Assembly: GCA_958403385.1 (NCBI GenBank)
Contig: CATXXC010000017.1
Coordinates: 1 to 45,836, forward strand
Length of the DNA stretch: 45,836 nucleotides
Reading direction: 5' to 3'
Source: an uncultured Collinsella sp.
GTDB lineage: Bacteria; Actinomycetota; Coriobacteriia; Coriobacteriales; Coriobacteriaceae
The notes below the pieces were generated by a model. That model saw only the letters and a program-made list of their open reading frames with translations, searched no databases and was not told the DNA's origin. Position numbers and translations under genes: made by a program. Positions 24,070 through 32,196 of the stretch are shown here, piece by piece. Every line of letters begins with the position of its first letter. Position 1 is the first letter of the stretch.

Positions 24070-25368
24070 ATGGTACCAGCTCTGTCCGATTTTCAACCGC
24101 AACCAGCGCCTCAGGCTACCACAGCGGCGCAGACCGCTATCGGTGACGGTCTTGTCGCAGAAGCTCAGGCTTTTGCAGACGAGCTCGCTGCGTGGCGACA
24201 CGATCTACACCAGATGCCCGAGCTCGGTAACAATCTTCCGCAGACGTCTGCCTATATCCAGGCACGTCTGGACGAGATGGACATCCCCCATACCACGCTC
24301 GTCGACGGTTCCTGCGTCGTTGGCCTGATCGGTGCCGGTGCGGCCGCGGCCGCTCAGGGCAATGGCACGCGCAAGGACGAGCAGGCCGGAACGGTCGTCA
24401 TGCTCCGAGGCGATATGGATGCCCTGCCCGTTGTCGAGGAATCCGGCGAGCCCTTTGCATCCACCAATGGCTGCATGCATGCTTGCGGTCACGATATGCA
24501 CGCGACGGCGCTGCTTGGTGCGGCGCGCCTGCTCAAGGCCCGCGAGGCCGAGCTCGTCGACGCCAATGCCACCGTCAAACTGCTGTTCCAGCCGGGCGAG
24601 GAGACCTTCGAGGGCGCCCGCGCCGCCATCGCCGACGGCTTGCTCGAGAACCCGCGCCCTCAGGCGGCCTTTGCCATGCACGTTAACAGCCAATCGCCGC
24701 TTGGCCTGGTGCTCTACGGCAGTCCAGCGCTTTCGGGCGTGTACGGTTTCCGCATCACGCTCCAGGGCAAGGGCGGCCATGGCTCGAGCCCCGAGATCTG
24801 CATCGACCCCATCACGGCCGGCGTCCATGTGCACCTGGCGCTCCAGGAGCTTATCGCCCGCGAGGTGCCGGCGGCCAAGGAAGTCGCACTTACCGTTGGT
24901 AAGTTTGCTGGCGGCTTGGCGGCCAACGTCATCCCCGACACCTGCGTGCTCGAGGGAACGCTGCGCGGCTTTGATGTTGAGCTCATGGAGCACCTCAAGA
25001 CCCGCATCGCGGAGGTCGTTAACGGCGTTGCCACAACATATCGTACGCCGGCGACCATCGAGACGCTTTCGGATGTTCCCCCGCTCGTCCTCGATGACAA
25101 CATGACCCAGGCTTCGCTTGGCTATGTGGGCGCGACGCTGCCCAAGGCCGCCTTCCTGCCGCTGTTCCACGCCATGGCGAGCGAGGACTTTGCGCTTATC
25201 TCGAGCGAGATCCCGAGCGCGTACTTTACGATCGGCGCTGCTGTGACCGATACGGACGAACACTTTGCCCAGCACCATCCCAAGGCGCGCTTTGACGATG
25301 CCGAGCTGCCGCTCGGTGCCGCGGCCTATACCGCTGTCGCTTTGGGCTATATCGCCGACCACCGGTAG
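24070..25368 (+). CDS. M20-family amidohydrolase (aminoacylase/peptidase type)
   Basis: 432 residues, cytoplasmic. Zn-binding M20D signatures: RHDLHQMPELG near the start, MLRGDMDALPV, CMHACGHDMHATALLGAARLL, FQPGEE, and a final metal ligand region QHHPKARFDD. The dimerisation (lid) domain is at about 215-330 (GKGGHGSSPE). This family includes N-acyl-amino-acid, hippurate and indole-acetyl-amino-acid hydrolases; the substrate is undetermined. GGAGGG lies 6 bases before the ATG. A roughly 28-residue Ala/Gln-rich N-terminal extension precedes the usual family start. The stop is followed directly by the structured block at 25371. Confidence 0.93.
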   Translation: MVPALSDFQPQPAPQATTAAQTAIGDGLVAEAQAFADELAAWRHDLHQMPELGNNLPQTSAYIQARLDEMDIPHTTLVDGSCVVGLIGAGAAAAAQGNGTRKDEQAGTVVMLRGDMDALPVVEESGEPFASTNGCMHACGHDMHATALLGAARLLKAREAELVDANATVKLLFQPGEETFEGARAAIADGLLENPRPQAAFAMHVNSQSPLGLVLYGSPALSGVYGFRITLQGKGGHGSSPEICIDPITAGVHVHLALQELIAREVPAAKEVALTVGKFAGGLAANVIPDTCVLEGTLRGFDVELMEHLKTRIAEVVNGVATTYRTPATIETLSDVPPLVLDDNMTQASLGYVGATLPKAAFLPLFHAMASEDFALISSEIPSAYFTIGAAVTDTDEHFAQHHPKARFDDAELPLGAAAYTAVALGYIADHR

Positions 25369-25370
25369 CA

Positions 25371-25464
25371 CCCAACCTTGCCTTTCAAGCCTGCGGGCAT
25401 GGCCGTAAGGCCTATGCCCTTGTCTTTCAAGGCAATCTTGGGCACTACCGGCGCCCGGCGCCGG
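25371..25464 (+). repeat. Structured element resembling A1 inner part (copy A3)
   Basis: Outer stem CCCAA/TTGGG and TTGCCTT/AAGGCAA (25371-25384 with 25429-25442) with a symmetric two-base internal loop. Inner hairpin at 25395-25419: GGGCAT, GGCC, loop GTAA, GGCC, one bulged T, ATGCCC. The bulged T after the inner 4-bp stem is as in A1, and GACC/GGTC is replaced by GGCC/GGCC. A second hairpin (CCGGCGCC/GGCGCCGG) follows at 25448-25464. The left hairpin of A1 is not present, so the relation is weaker. Confidence 0.5.
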
Positions 25465-25491
25465 CTATTCGTTTGTTAAATAAGGAGCAGT

Positions 25492-25834
25492 ATATCCCAG
25501 CAACGCAAGTTCTTCCCCGGCTGGCTCGTGGTGGCCTCCGGCTTTGTGATCATGGCCACGTGCTACACGATTTTCGTCAACTGCATGAGCCTGTTTCAGC
25601 CGCTCATCGTCAGCGACCTCGGGATCACGCTTGCGCAGTACAACATCTCCAATGCCATCTCCACCGTGGTGAGCGTTGTGGGCTCGCTTGTGATCGGCCA
25701 TGTCGCCGATAAGGTGAGCGGCCGCGTTCTGGGCTCCCTCACCGTTATCGCCACCTCTGCCGTGCTTGTCAGCATGAGCTTTGTGGGCGAGCTTTGGCAG
25801 GTCTACGTGCTCTTTTCTGTTCGTCCCGTTCTGT
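25492..25834 (+). pseudogene. MFS transporter remnant (start codon lost, C-terminal two thirds missing)
   Basis: Reads QQRKFFPGWLVVASGFVIMA and on, then two more TM segments and the MFS loop motif HVADKVSGR, i.e. the first four TMs or so of a major facilitator transporter. After about residue 107 (WQVYVLF, near 25812) homology ends, and the frame runs into the palindrome at 25835. A good ribosome site AAGGAG (25482-25487) is followed by ATA at 25492-25494 where ATG would be expected, so the start codon appears mutated. The next in-frame ATG lies inside the first TM. Deletion plus start loss make it non-functional. Confidence 0.75.
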
Positions 25835-25898
25835 CCGTGGCCGCCTTGGAAGCCGAATGGATGCTCGTACCATCATTCGGTTTCCAAGGCGGCCACGG
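25835..25898 (+). other. Long hairpin C1
   Basis: 25-bp stem (25835-25859 with 25874-25898) with a single G-T wobble, extended by ATG/CAT across one bulged G, loop CTCGTAC. No T-run follows. First of three consecutive hairpins that occupy the place of the missing MFS coding sequence. Confidence 0.7.
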
Positions 25899-25908
25899 GC
25901 CTACGAAA

Positions 25909-25972
25909 TGATCCCTTTTCCTCCGTCCCCAACAGATCACGTAATCCGAAGGGGACGGAGGAAAAGGGATCA
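25909..25972 (+). other. Long hairpin C2
   Basis: Perfect 22-bp stem (25909-25930 with 25951-25972), internal loop AACA/CGAA, short GAT/ATC stem, loop CACGTA. It begins 11 bp after C1. Arms are unrelated in sequence to C1 and C3. Confidence 0.7.
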
Positions 25973-25978
25973 CATACG

Positions 25979-26038
25979 GCGGCGGCGCGTCTGGCCGAAC
26001 GAGTCCCCATACCCTCGTTCGGTCAGACGCGCCGCCGC
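25979..26038 (+). other. Long hairpin C3
   Basis: 25-bp stem (25979-26003 with 26014-26038) with one G-T wobble and a 10-nt loop. It begins 7 bp after C2 and ends 18 bp before the hisS -10 box, so its right arm covers the place of a -35 box. Confidence 0.7.
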
Positions 26039-26055
26039 TGTTTGTGTTTGTGCCG

Positions 26056-26061
26056 TATAAT
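26056..26061 (+). promoter_or_regulatory. -10 box of hisS
   Basis: TATAAT 42 bp before the hisS start. No -35 hexamer stands at 16-18 bp; that region is the right arm of hairpin C3. Confidence 0.5.
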
Positions 26062-26103
26062 GACCGTTACCTATGACGCGATACAAAAGAAAGGTGTTTG
26101 CCC

Positions 26104-27417
26104 ATGCAGGCACAGAAGGCGGAGGGAACCCGCGACCTTATCGGCGCCGAGATGCGCGCCTGGCAAAAGATGCAGCAGATTGCGGCCGGCGTGTTCGAGC
26201 CGTTTGGTTTTAAACCCATCGAGACGCCCGCGATCGAGCAGGTGGACGTGTTTGTCCACGGCATCGGCCAGTCGACCGACGTCGTGCGCAAGGAGATGTT
26301 CCGCGTGTTTAGCGGCGCCAACCTGGAGCGCGTCTTTGCCGAGGGCACCGACACCAAACTCAAGCCCAAGCAGCGCCTGGCGCTTCGCCCCGAGGGCACG
26401 GCCGGCGTGGTGCGCGCTGTCGTCGAGAACAATCTGGTGCCCCAGGGCTCCACGCCGTTTAAGGCGTACTACGCCGAGGCCATGTTCCGCGGCGAGCGTC
26501 CCCAGAAGGGCCGCCTGCGCCAGTTCCACCAGGTGGGCATCGAGTGGCTCGGCGCTCCCGATCCGGCGGCAGACGCCGAGTGCATCATCATGCTCATGGA
26601 GTTTTACAAGCGCCTGGGCTTCGATCTTTCCAAGCTTCGTCTGCTCATTAACTCGATGGGCGACGCTCAGTGCCGTCCGGCTTACCGCGAGCAGGTCAAG
26701 CAGTTTATCCTCGATCACGCCGACGAGATGTGCGATGAGTGTCGCGAGCGCGCCGAGCTCAACCCGCTGCGCGCCTTCGACTGCAAGAACGACCATTGCC
26801 GTGAGATCATGGCCGACGCCCCGCTGATGGGCGACAACCTGTGCGACGAGTGCCGCGAGCACTACGAGCAGGTCAAGCGCTATTTGGATGCGGCGGGTAT
26901 CGAGTATGTCGAGGATCCCACCTTAGTGCGCGGCCTGGACTACTACACCCGTACTGTCTTTGAGGTCGAGGCTCCCGGCGCCGGTGTCGGCTCCATCGGT
27001 GGTGGCGGTCGCTACGATGGCCTCGTCGAGCTCGAGGGCGGCAAGCCCACGGCAGGCGTCGGCTTCGCCGTCGGTTTTGAGCGCGCCCTGCTGGCCCTGC
27101 AGGCCTTTGGCAGCGACCTGGGTGCCGAGGAGGTCCCGTGCGTCTACGTCGCCAATGCCGGCAAGGAGCTGCGTCAGAACGTCTTTGCCATTACGCAGCA
27201 GCTTCGCGCCGCAGGGATTGTGACCGAGGCCGACTATCAGGGCCGTTCGCTCAAGGCCCAGTTTAAGCAGGCCGATAAGGTAGGCGCCAAGCTCATCCTG
27301 GTCCTGGGCGGCGACGAGCTTGCCGCCGGCAAGGTCAAGGTGCGCGACATGGAGAGCCACGAAGAGGTTCTTGCCGATCTGGCCAACGTCGTCGAGGCGG
27401 TTCGCGAGCGTCTGTAG
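26104..27417 (+). CDS. hisS: Histidyl-tRNA synthetase
   Basis: 437 residues, class II synthetase charging tRNA-His. Motif 1 region near FEPFGFKPIETPAIEQ, motif 2 MFRGERPQKGRLRQFHQVG, HisA motif LVRGLDYYTRTVFE, GGGGRYDGL, and motif 3 AGVGFAVGFERALL. The C-terminal anticodon-binding domain starts at about 340 (VYVANAGKELRQ). Between about 210 and 265 lies a Cys-rich insertion with paired CDEC motifs (CDECRERAEL, CDECREHY) plus two further Cys, a possible zinc knuckle seen in many bacterial HisRS of this type. ATG 26104 is chosen over TTG 26098 because of AAGGTG 7 bases upstream. No T-box leader was seen. Confidence 0.97.
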   Translation: MQAQKAEGTRDLIGAEMRAWQKMQQIAAGVFEPFGFKPIETPAIEQVDVFVHGIGQSTDVVRKEMFRVFSGANLERVFAEGTDTKLKPKQRLALRPEGTAGVVRAVVENNLVPQGSTPFKAYYAEAMFRGERPQKGRLRQFHQVGIEWLGAPDPAADAECIIMLMEFYKRLGFDLSKLRLLINSMGDAQCRPAYREQVKQFILDHADEMCDECRERAELNPLRAFDCKNDHCREIMADAPLMGDNLCDECREHYEQVKRYLDAAGIEYVEDPTLVRGLDYYTRTVFEVEAPGAGVGSIGGGGRYDGLVELEGGKPTAGVGFAVGFERALLALQAFGSDLGAEEVPCVYVANAGKELRQNVFAITQQLRAAGIVTEADYQGRSLKAQFKQADKVGAKLILVLGGDELAAGKVKVRDMESHEEVLADLANVVEAVRERL

Positions 27418-27571
27418 CGCATCTTTTTGAGCTGCGGGCCTGCTAACGTGCCCTGCTCATGGAGAGTAATTGTTACGGGGGTGTTTCGCTTTTATGCGGA
27501 ATGCCCTCGTTTGCATATGCCGCCCACCGAGAAATACGACCATTTGGGGCAAAAACCCTTGCAATGCAGAA

Positions 27572-27617
27572 AATACTTTTGTGTGATAAAGCGCAATCAG
27601 TGTCGAAAGTATTTCTC
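27572..27617. promoter_or_regulatory. Inverted repeat in the ppc promoter
   Basis: GAAAATACTTT near 27572 and GAAAGTATTTC near 27605 are inverted copies (10 of 11 positions), ending about 10 bp before the -10 box TATAAT (27625-27630). They occupy the -35 region, so an operator or activator site is likely. Confidence 0.45.
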
Positions 27618-27624
27618 AAGCGCC

Positions 27625-27630
27625 TATAAT
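27625..27630 (+). promoter_or_regulatory. -10 box of ppc
   Basis: TATAAT, with no -35 consensus at normal spacing. It sits 45 bp upstream of the chosen start codon. Confidence 0.5.
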
Positions 27631-27674
27631 GAATACCGCATGTTACGTGCATAGAAGGAGGAATGGGAGGAAAC

Positions 27675-30488
27675 GTGGCTGAGAACCTAAGCAACCAGTC
27701 TGTACCCGAAGCCGCGGCGCGCGTCGCTGCCGTGGTCAACCGCCTCGTTAACCGAATCGGCTCGAATGCCGAGTCCAGGGAGCGTCTCGCCGAGATCGAG
27801 ATCCCCGAGGAGCTGCGCGATAATCTGGCGCTGTTCCTGCGCCTGGAACGTCGTGTGCTTAGCGAGTATGATCCCGAGATCGCGGACCTGTTCGACAAGA
27901 TTTTGACAGCCGAGATTGTGGTCAATGCTGGCAACCCCGGTAGCCGCGCTGCCGACGAGTCCGTTGACGAACAGGGCGTGCCCACTGCCGACGAGCCCAC
28001 CGCCGTGGCGTTTCGCGAAGCCGTCGATTTGATTGACAGCCTGCCGCTTGATAAGCAGCAGGTCATCGTTCGCGCCTTTACGAGCTTCTTCCACTTGGCA
28101 AACCTGTCGGAGGAGAACTACCGTGTGGCGCAGCTGCGCGAGCGCGAGGCCGGCGCATCGACCGATACCGAGGTCGATCCCGCCAACGAACTCACCGTCG
28201 CCTATCACCAGTTGGTAAACGAGATGGGCGTCGAGGGTGCCAATGAGCTGCTCGGCAAGCTCGAGTTCCACCCTGTCTTTACCGCACATCCCACCGAGGC
28301 CCGTCGTAAGGCCGTCGAGGGCAAGATTCGCCGTATCTCCAACCTGCTGGAGGAGCGTCCGCGTTTGGGCGGCTCCGACCTGGTGGAGAACGAGCGCCAT
28401 ATGCTGCAGGAGATCGACGCCCTGGTGCGTACGAGCCCCATCGCGCTCAAGAAGCCCACGCCGGTCGAGGAAGCCGATACCATCATCGACATCTTCGATA
28501 ACACGCTGTTCGACGTTATCCCCGTCATCTACCGTCGTTTTGACGACTGGGTGCTGGGCGACAAGGCCGGTACCGTGCCGCCGCTGTGCCCGGCGTTCTT
28601 TCATCCCGGCAGCTGGATCGGCTCCGACCGCGACGGCAACCCCAACGTCACCGCCAAGGTGAGCCGCGAGGTCGCCGCCAAGTACTTCACTCACATGGTG
28701 CTCAAGCTCGAGGACAAGTGCCGCCGCATCGGCCACAACCTTACGCTCGAGGCCACCTACAGCAAGCCTTCTGCCGAGCTCATTAACCTGTGGAACCATC
28801 AGGTCGAGATGAGCCCTCGGTACACGGCCCGCGCCGAGCTGATCTCCGAGCACGAGCCGCATCGCGCCGTCATGCTCGTCATGGCCGACCGCCTGAACGC
28901 CACCGTGCGCCGCATCACCGACACCATGTACCACAGCGCCGATGAGTTCCTGGAGGACTTGCGCGTCGTCCAGCGTTCGCTGGCTGCCTGCGGTGCCGTC
29001 CGTGCCGCCTACGGTCCGGTGCAGACCATCATCTGGCAGGTCGAGTCCTTCGGCTTCCATATGGTCGAGATGGAGTTCCGTCAGCACTCCGTGGTGCATG
29101 CCCGCGCCCTCAAGGATATCCACGAGAATGGTATCCATGGCGATCTGCAGCCCATGACGCGCGAGGTCATCGACACCTTCCGCGCTATTGGCTCCATCCA
29201 AAAACGCTACGGCAAGAAGATGGCTCACCGCTATATCATCTCGTTCACCAAGAGCGCCCAGCATGTGGCCGACGTCTTTGAGCTTGCCCACCTGTCCTTT
29301 GCACACGAGGAGGATGTCCCCGAGCTCGACGTGATCCCGCTGTTCGAGCAGCTCGAGGACCTCGAGGGCTGCGTCGACGTGCTCGACCAGATGCTTACGC
29401 TGCCCGTGGTGCAAAAGCGCCTTGCCCAGACCAACCGCCGCATGGAGGTCATGCTGGGCTATTCCGACTCCTCCAAGGATGCCGGTCCTACCACGGCCAT
29501 GCTTGCGCTGCACTCCGCGCAGGAGCGCATCGCCAAGTGGGCAGAGAAGAACGATATCGACCTGGTGCTCATGCACGGTCGCGGCGGTGCCGTGGGCCGT
29601 GGCGGCGGCCCGGCCAACAAGGCCGTGTTGGCGCAGCCCAAGGGTTCGGTCAACTGCTTCTTTAAGCTCACCGAGCAGGGCGAGGTCATCTTTGCCCGTT
29701 ACGGCAACCGCACGCTGGCTCAGCGTCATGTTGAGTCCGTTGCTGCCGCAACGCTTTTGCAGTCGGCCCCGAGTGTCGAGAAGACCAACACCGAGACCAC
29801 GCAGAAGTTCTGGGATATGGCCGAGAAGCTCAACACCGCAAGCCACGAGCGCTATCTGGACCTGCTGAACACCGAGGACTTTACGCCGTGGTTCTCGACC
29901 GTGACGCCGCTGACCGAGGTCGGTCTGCTGCCGATCGGCTCGCGTCCGGCCAAGCGCGGTCTGGGTGCGAAGTCACTCGACGACCTGCGTACCATTCCGT
30001 GGATCTTCAGCTGGAGCCAGGCGCGCATTAACCTGGCCGCTTGGTACGGCCTGGGCACCGCCTGCGAGCAGCTTGGCGATCTTGACCAGCTCAAGGCTGC
30101 CTACCAGGAGTGGCCGTTCTTCCGCACCTTTATCGACAATATTGAGATGTCGATCGCCAAGACCGATCAGCGCATCGCCAAGATGTATCTGCACCTGGGC
30201 GATCGTGATGATCTGTCCAAGAAGGTCTTTACCGAGATGCAGCTCACGCGTAAGTGGGTCCTTGCCATCGTCGGTGATGAATGGCCGCTGCAGCGTCGTC
30301 GCGTGCTCGGCTGCGCCGTTCGCGTGCGTAACCCCTACGTCGACGCCCTGTCCATCGCCCAGGTCCGCGCCCTTCGCGAGGTGCGCATGAATCAGGACGA
30401 GATGGCCGAGGAGAAGAAGGCCGAGTACATGAGCCTGATTCTTTCGACTGTGACCGGCGTCTCGGCAGGACTGCAGAACACGGGGTAA
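27675..30488 (+). CDS. ppc: Phosphoenolpyruvate carboxylase
   Basis: 937 residues. Converts PEP and bicarbonate to oxaloacetate, feeding the TCA branch and mixed-acid fermentation. Active-site signatures: FTAHPTEARR (catalytic His), GSDRDGNPNVT, LMHGRGGAVGRGGGP, and the invariant C-terminal LQNTG. GTG 27675 is chosen because GGGAGG lies 4 bases upstream, whereas ATG 27663 sits only 2 bases after its AGGAG; the difference is four residues. The promoter shows TATAAT at 27625. The gene ends 23 bp before the giant hairpin at 30512, which probably terminates it. Confidence 0.97.
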   Translation: MAENLSNQSVPEAAARVAAVVNRLVNRIGSNAESRERLAEIEIPEELRDNLALFLRLERRVLSEYDPEIADLFDKILTAEIVVNAGNPGSRAADESVDEQGVPTADEPTAVAFREAVDLIDSLPLDKQQVIVRAFTSFFHLANLSEENYRVAQLREREAGASTDTEVDPANELTVAYHQLVNEMGVEGANELLGKLEFHPVFTAHPTEARRKAVEGKIRRISNLLEERPRLGGSDLVENERHMLQEIDALVRTSPIALKKPTPVEEADTIIDIFDNTLFDVIPVIYRRFDDWVLGDKAGTVPPLCPAFFHPGSWIGSDRDGNPNVTAKVSREVAAKYFTHMVLKLEDKCRRIGHNLTLEATYSKPSAELINLWNHQVEMSPRYTARAELISEHEPHRAVMLVMADRLNATVRRITDTMYHSADEFLEDLRVVQRSLAACGAVRAAYGPVQTIIWQVESFGFHMVEMEFRQHSVVHARALKDIHENGIHGDLQPMTREVIDTFRAIGSIQKRYGKKMAHRYIISFTKSAQHVADVFELAHLSFAHEEDVPELDVIPLFEQLEDLEGCVDVLDQMLTLPVVQKRLAQTNRRMEVMLGYSDSSKDAGPTTAMLALHSAQERIAKWAEKNDIDLVLMHGRGGAVGRGGGPANKAVLAQPKGSVNCFFKLTEQGEVIFARYGNRTLAQRHVESVAAATLLQSAPSVEKTNTETTQKFWDMAEKLNTASHERYLDLLNTEDFTPWFSTVTPLTEVGLLPIGSRPAKRGLGAKSLDDLRTIPWIFSWSQARINLAAWYGLGTACEQLGDLDQLKAAYQEWPFFRTFIDNIEMSIAKTDQRIAKMYLHLGDRDDLSKKVFTEMQLTRKWVLAIVGDEWPLQRRRVLGCAVRVRNPYVDALSIAQVRALREVRMNQDEMAEEKKAEYMSLILSTVTGVSAGLQNTG

Positions 30489-30511
30489 TCGATAGCCCTG
30501 TGGTTCTCACC

Positions 30512-30638
30512 GGGGCCCGATGGGTTTCCCTCTGAATGCGTCCTCGCACTTGAAGCCCCCTTATCCTGCTCCTTCGGAGCTGCGGATAAGGGGGCTTCGT
30601 GCTGCGGAGTGCATTCAGAGGGAAACCCGTCGGGTCCC
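30512..30638 (+). repeat. Giant hairpin element B1 with conserved internal loop
   Basis: 28-bp outer stem (30512-30539 with 30611-30638; two wobbles, none unpaired). Then a 12+12-nt internal loop GTCCTCGCACTT/GTGCTGCGGAGT, a 15-bp inner stem (30552-30566 with 30584-30598) and a nested GCTCC-TTC-GGAGC tip. It shares the internal loop and all segment lengths with B2 (32951-33073), while the stems are unrelated. It directly follows ppc. Confidence 0.8.
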
Positions 30639-30869
30639 TTCGTCCTCGATCTTCAGGGATTAAAGCTGAGGAGAAGAATGATGCATTGGGCGCTTCGCAC
30701 CTTACAGCTGTGACGGCCGCGGTCCCGTTTGAGGTCGCGTCCGTTTTGTTGTGGGTCAAATATGAACGTTGTGTTAATGAGTCGGTGGACGGTGGTGTTT
30801 TTCGGTGAGCGGCGTATCCTTCCAACGGTTTATCTAGTGTGTCAGTTAAAAGGAAGAGGGCGCTCGTCA

Positions 30870-32147
30870 TTGTTTGAATGTGAACTGCCGTTTGACCACA
30901 AGACGTTGCATCTGGAGCTCGAGGATAAGAACTTCGCGGGTGTGATGGAAGGTCATCAAAACGAGTTTAAGACTACGAAATCGCAGGAAGAGCTGGTAGA
31001 GGAGTCGCTTGCCAACCCTTATGGCTCGCCTTCGCTCGAGGAGCTTTGTGCTGGCAAGAAGGATATTGTCATTATTAGCTCCGATCATACGCGTCCCGTT
31101 CCCTCGCGTGTGACGATGCCTATTCTGCTGCATCACATCCATTCCGCTGCGCCCGAGGCTCGAGTTCGTATTTTGGTTGCTACGGGTATGCACCGTCCGT
31201 CGACGCATGAGGAGCTCGTCAACAAGTATGGCGAGGAGATCGTTGCCAACGAGGAAATCGTTATGCACGTCGCGACTGACGACAGCATGATGAAAAAGAT
31301 CGGCACCTTGCCTTCTGGTGGCGAGTGCATCATCAACAAGATTGCCGTCGATTGCGATCTGCTGCTTGCCGAGGGCTTTATTGAGCCGCACTTCTTTGCT
31401 GGTTTCTCCGGCAGCCGCAAGTCCGTCCTGCCTGGCATCGCCAGCTACAAGACCATCATGTACAACCACAACGGTCAGTTTGTGAATGATTCCCACTCGC
31501 GTGCCGGCAACCTGTGCCACAACCACGTGAGCGAGGACATGTTTGCCGCTGCCGAGATGGCTCACCTTGCCTTTGTGCTTAACGTGGTGCTCAACGGCAA
31601 GCACGAGGTCATCGGTTCCTTTGCCGGCGATATCCACAAGGCGCACGAGGCTGGCTGCGAGTTCGTGAAGAGCCTTGCCGGCGTTGAGCCCGTCGAGTGC
31701 GAGATTGCCATTACCACCAACGGCGGCTACCCGCTCGACCAGAACATCTACCAGGCCGTGAAGGGCATGTGCTCTGCCGAGGCCACGCTTCCCGAGGGCG
31801 GCGTGATTATCGATGTCGCCGGTTGTGCCGACGGTCACGGTGGCGAGGGCTTCTATCACAACATCGCCGACAACGATCCTGCGGAGTTTGAGCGCGCCTG
31901 CATCGACCGTCCTAAGGACGAGACCCTGCCCGACCAGTGGACGAGCCAGATTTTCGCCCGCATCCTGGCGCATCACCCTGTGATCATGGTTACCGACCTG
32001 TGCGATCACCGGATGATCAAGGATATGCACATGACGCCGGTCAACACCCTCGATGAGGCGCTCAAGCTCGCCTTTGAGATGAAGGGTGCCGATGCCAAGG
32101 TGGCCGTCATTCCCGATGGCCTGGGCGTTGTCGTCGCTCAGCACTAG
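30870..32147 (+). CDS. larA: Nickel-dependent lactate racemase LarA
   Basis: Interconverts D- and L-lactate using the nickel-pincer nucleotide (NPN) cofactor. TTG start at 30870 gives 425 residues and places the residues known from Lactobacillus plantarum LarA at the same numbers: His108 (TGMHRPST), His174 (EPHFFAG), Lys184 (SGSRKSVLPG) and His200 (IMYNH). The early SDHTRPVPSR motif is also present. This numbering supports the TTG start; AAAGGAAGAGGG lies about 10 bases upstream. The 230-bp leader after B1 has no convincing promoter. 49 bp downstream lies a LarD-like channel. The cofactor genes larB and larC lie about 2.5 kb away on the other strand. Confidence 0.93.
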   Translation: MFECELPFDHKTLHLELEDKNFAGVMEGHQNEFKTTKSQEELVEESLANPYGSPSLEELCAGKKDIVIISSDHTRPVPSRVTMPILLHHIHSAAPEARVRILVATGMHRPSTHEELVNKYGEEIVANEEIVMHVATDDSMMKKIGTLPSGGECIINKIAVDCDLLLAEGFIEPHFFAGFSGSRKSVLPGIASYKTIMYNHNGQFVNDSHSRAGNLCHNHVSEDMFAAAEMAHLAFVLNVVLNGKHEVIGSFAGDIHKAHEAGCEFVKSLAGVEPVECEIAITTNGGYPLDQNIYQAVKGMCSAEATLPEGGVIIDVAGCADGHGGEGFYHNIADNDPAEFERACIDRPKDETLPDQWTSQIFARILAHHPVIMVTDLCDHRMIKDMHMTPVNTLDEALKLAFEMKGADAKVAVIPDGLGVVVAQH

Positions 32148-32196
32148 TACGCGGCCTAAACGAATCGTTTATAACCGACAAGAAAGATAAGGTTTT

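Noticed and set aside
25835..26038. Integron attC sites or a CRISPR array
   Set aside because: Arms share no conserved RYYYAAC/GTTRRRY boxes and no integrase is near; the three hairpins are not repeats of one sequence, so no CRISPR either.
27418..27660. T-box or other riboswitch ahead of ppc or hisS
   Set aside because: No specifier loop, antiterminator or terminator arrangement could be recognised; only a short inverted repeat near the ppc promoter.
27687..29846. Long open frame opposite ppc (719 codons)
   Set aside because: Shadow of ppc; low-complexity Leu/Gly/Val/His composition and no start signal.
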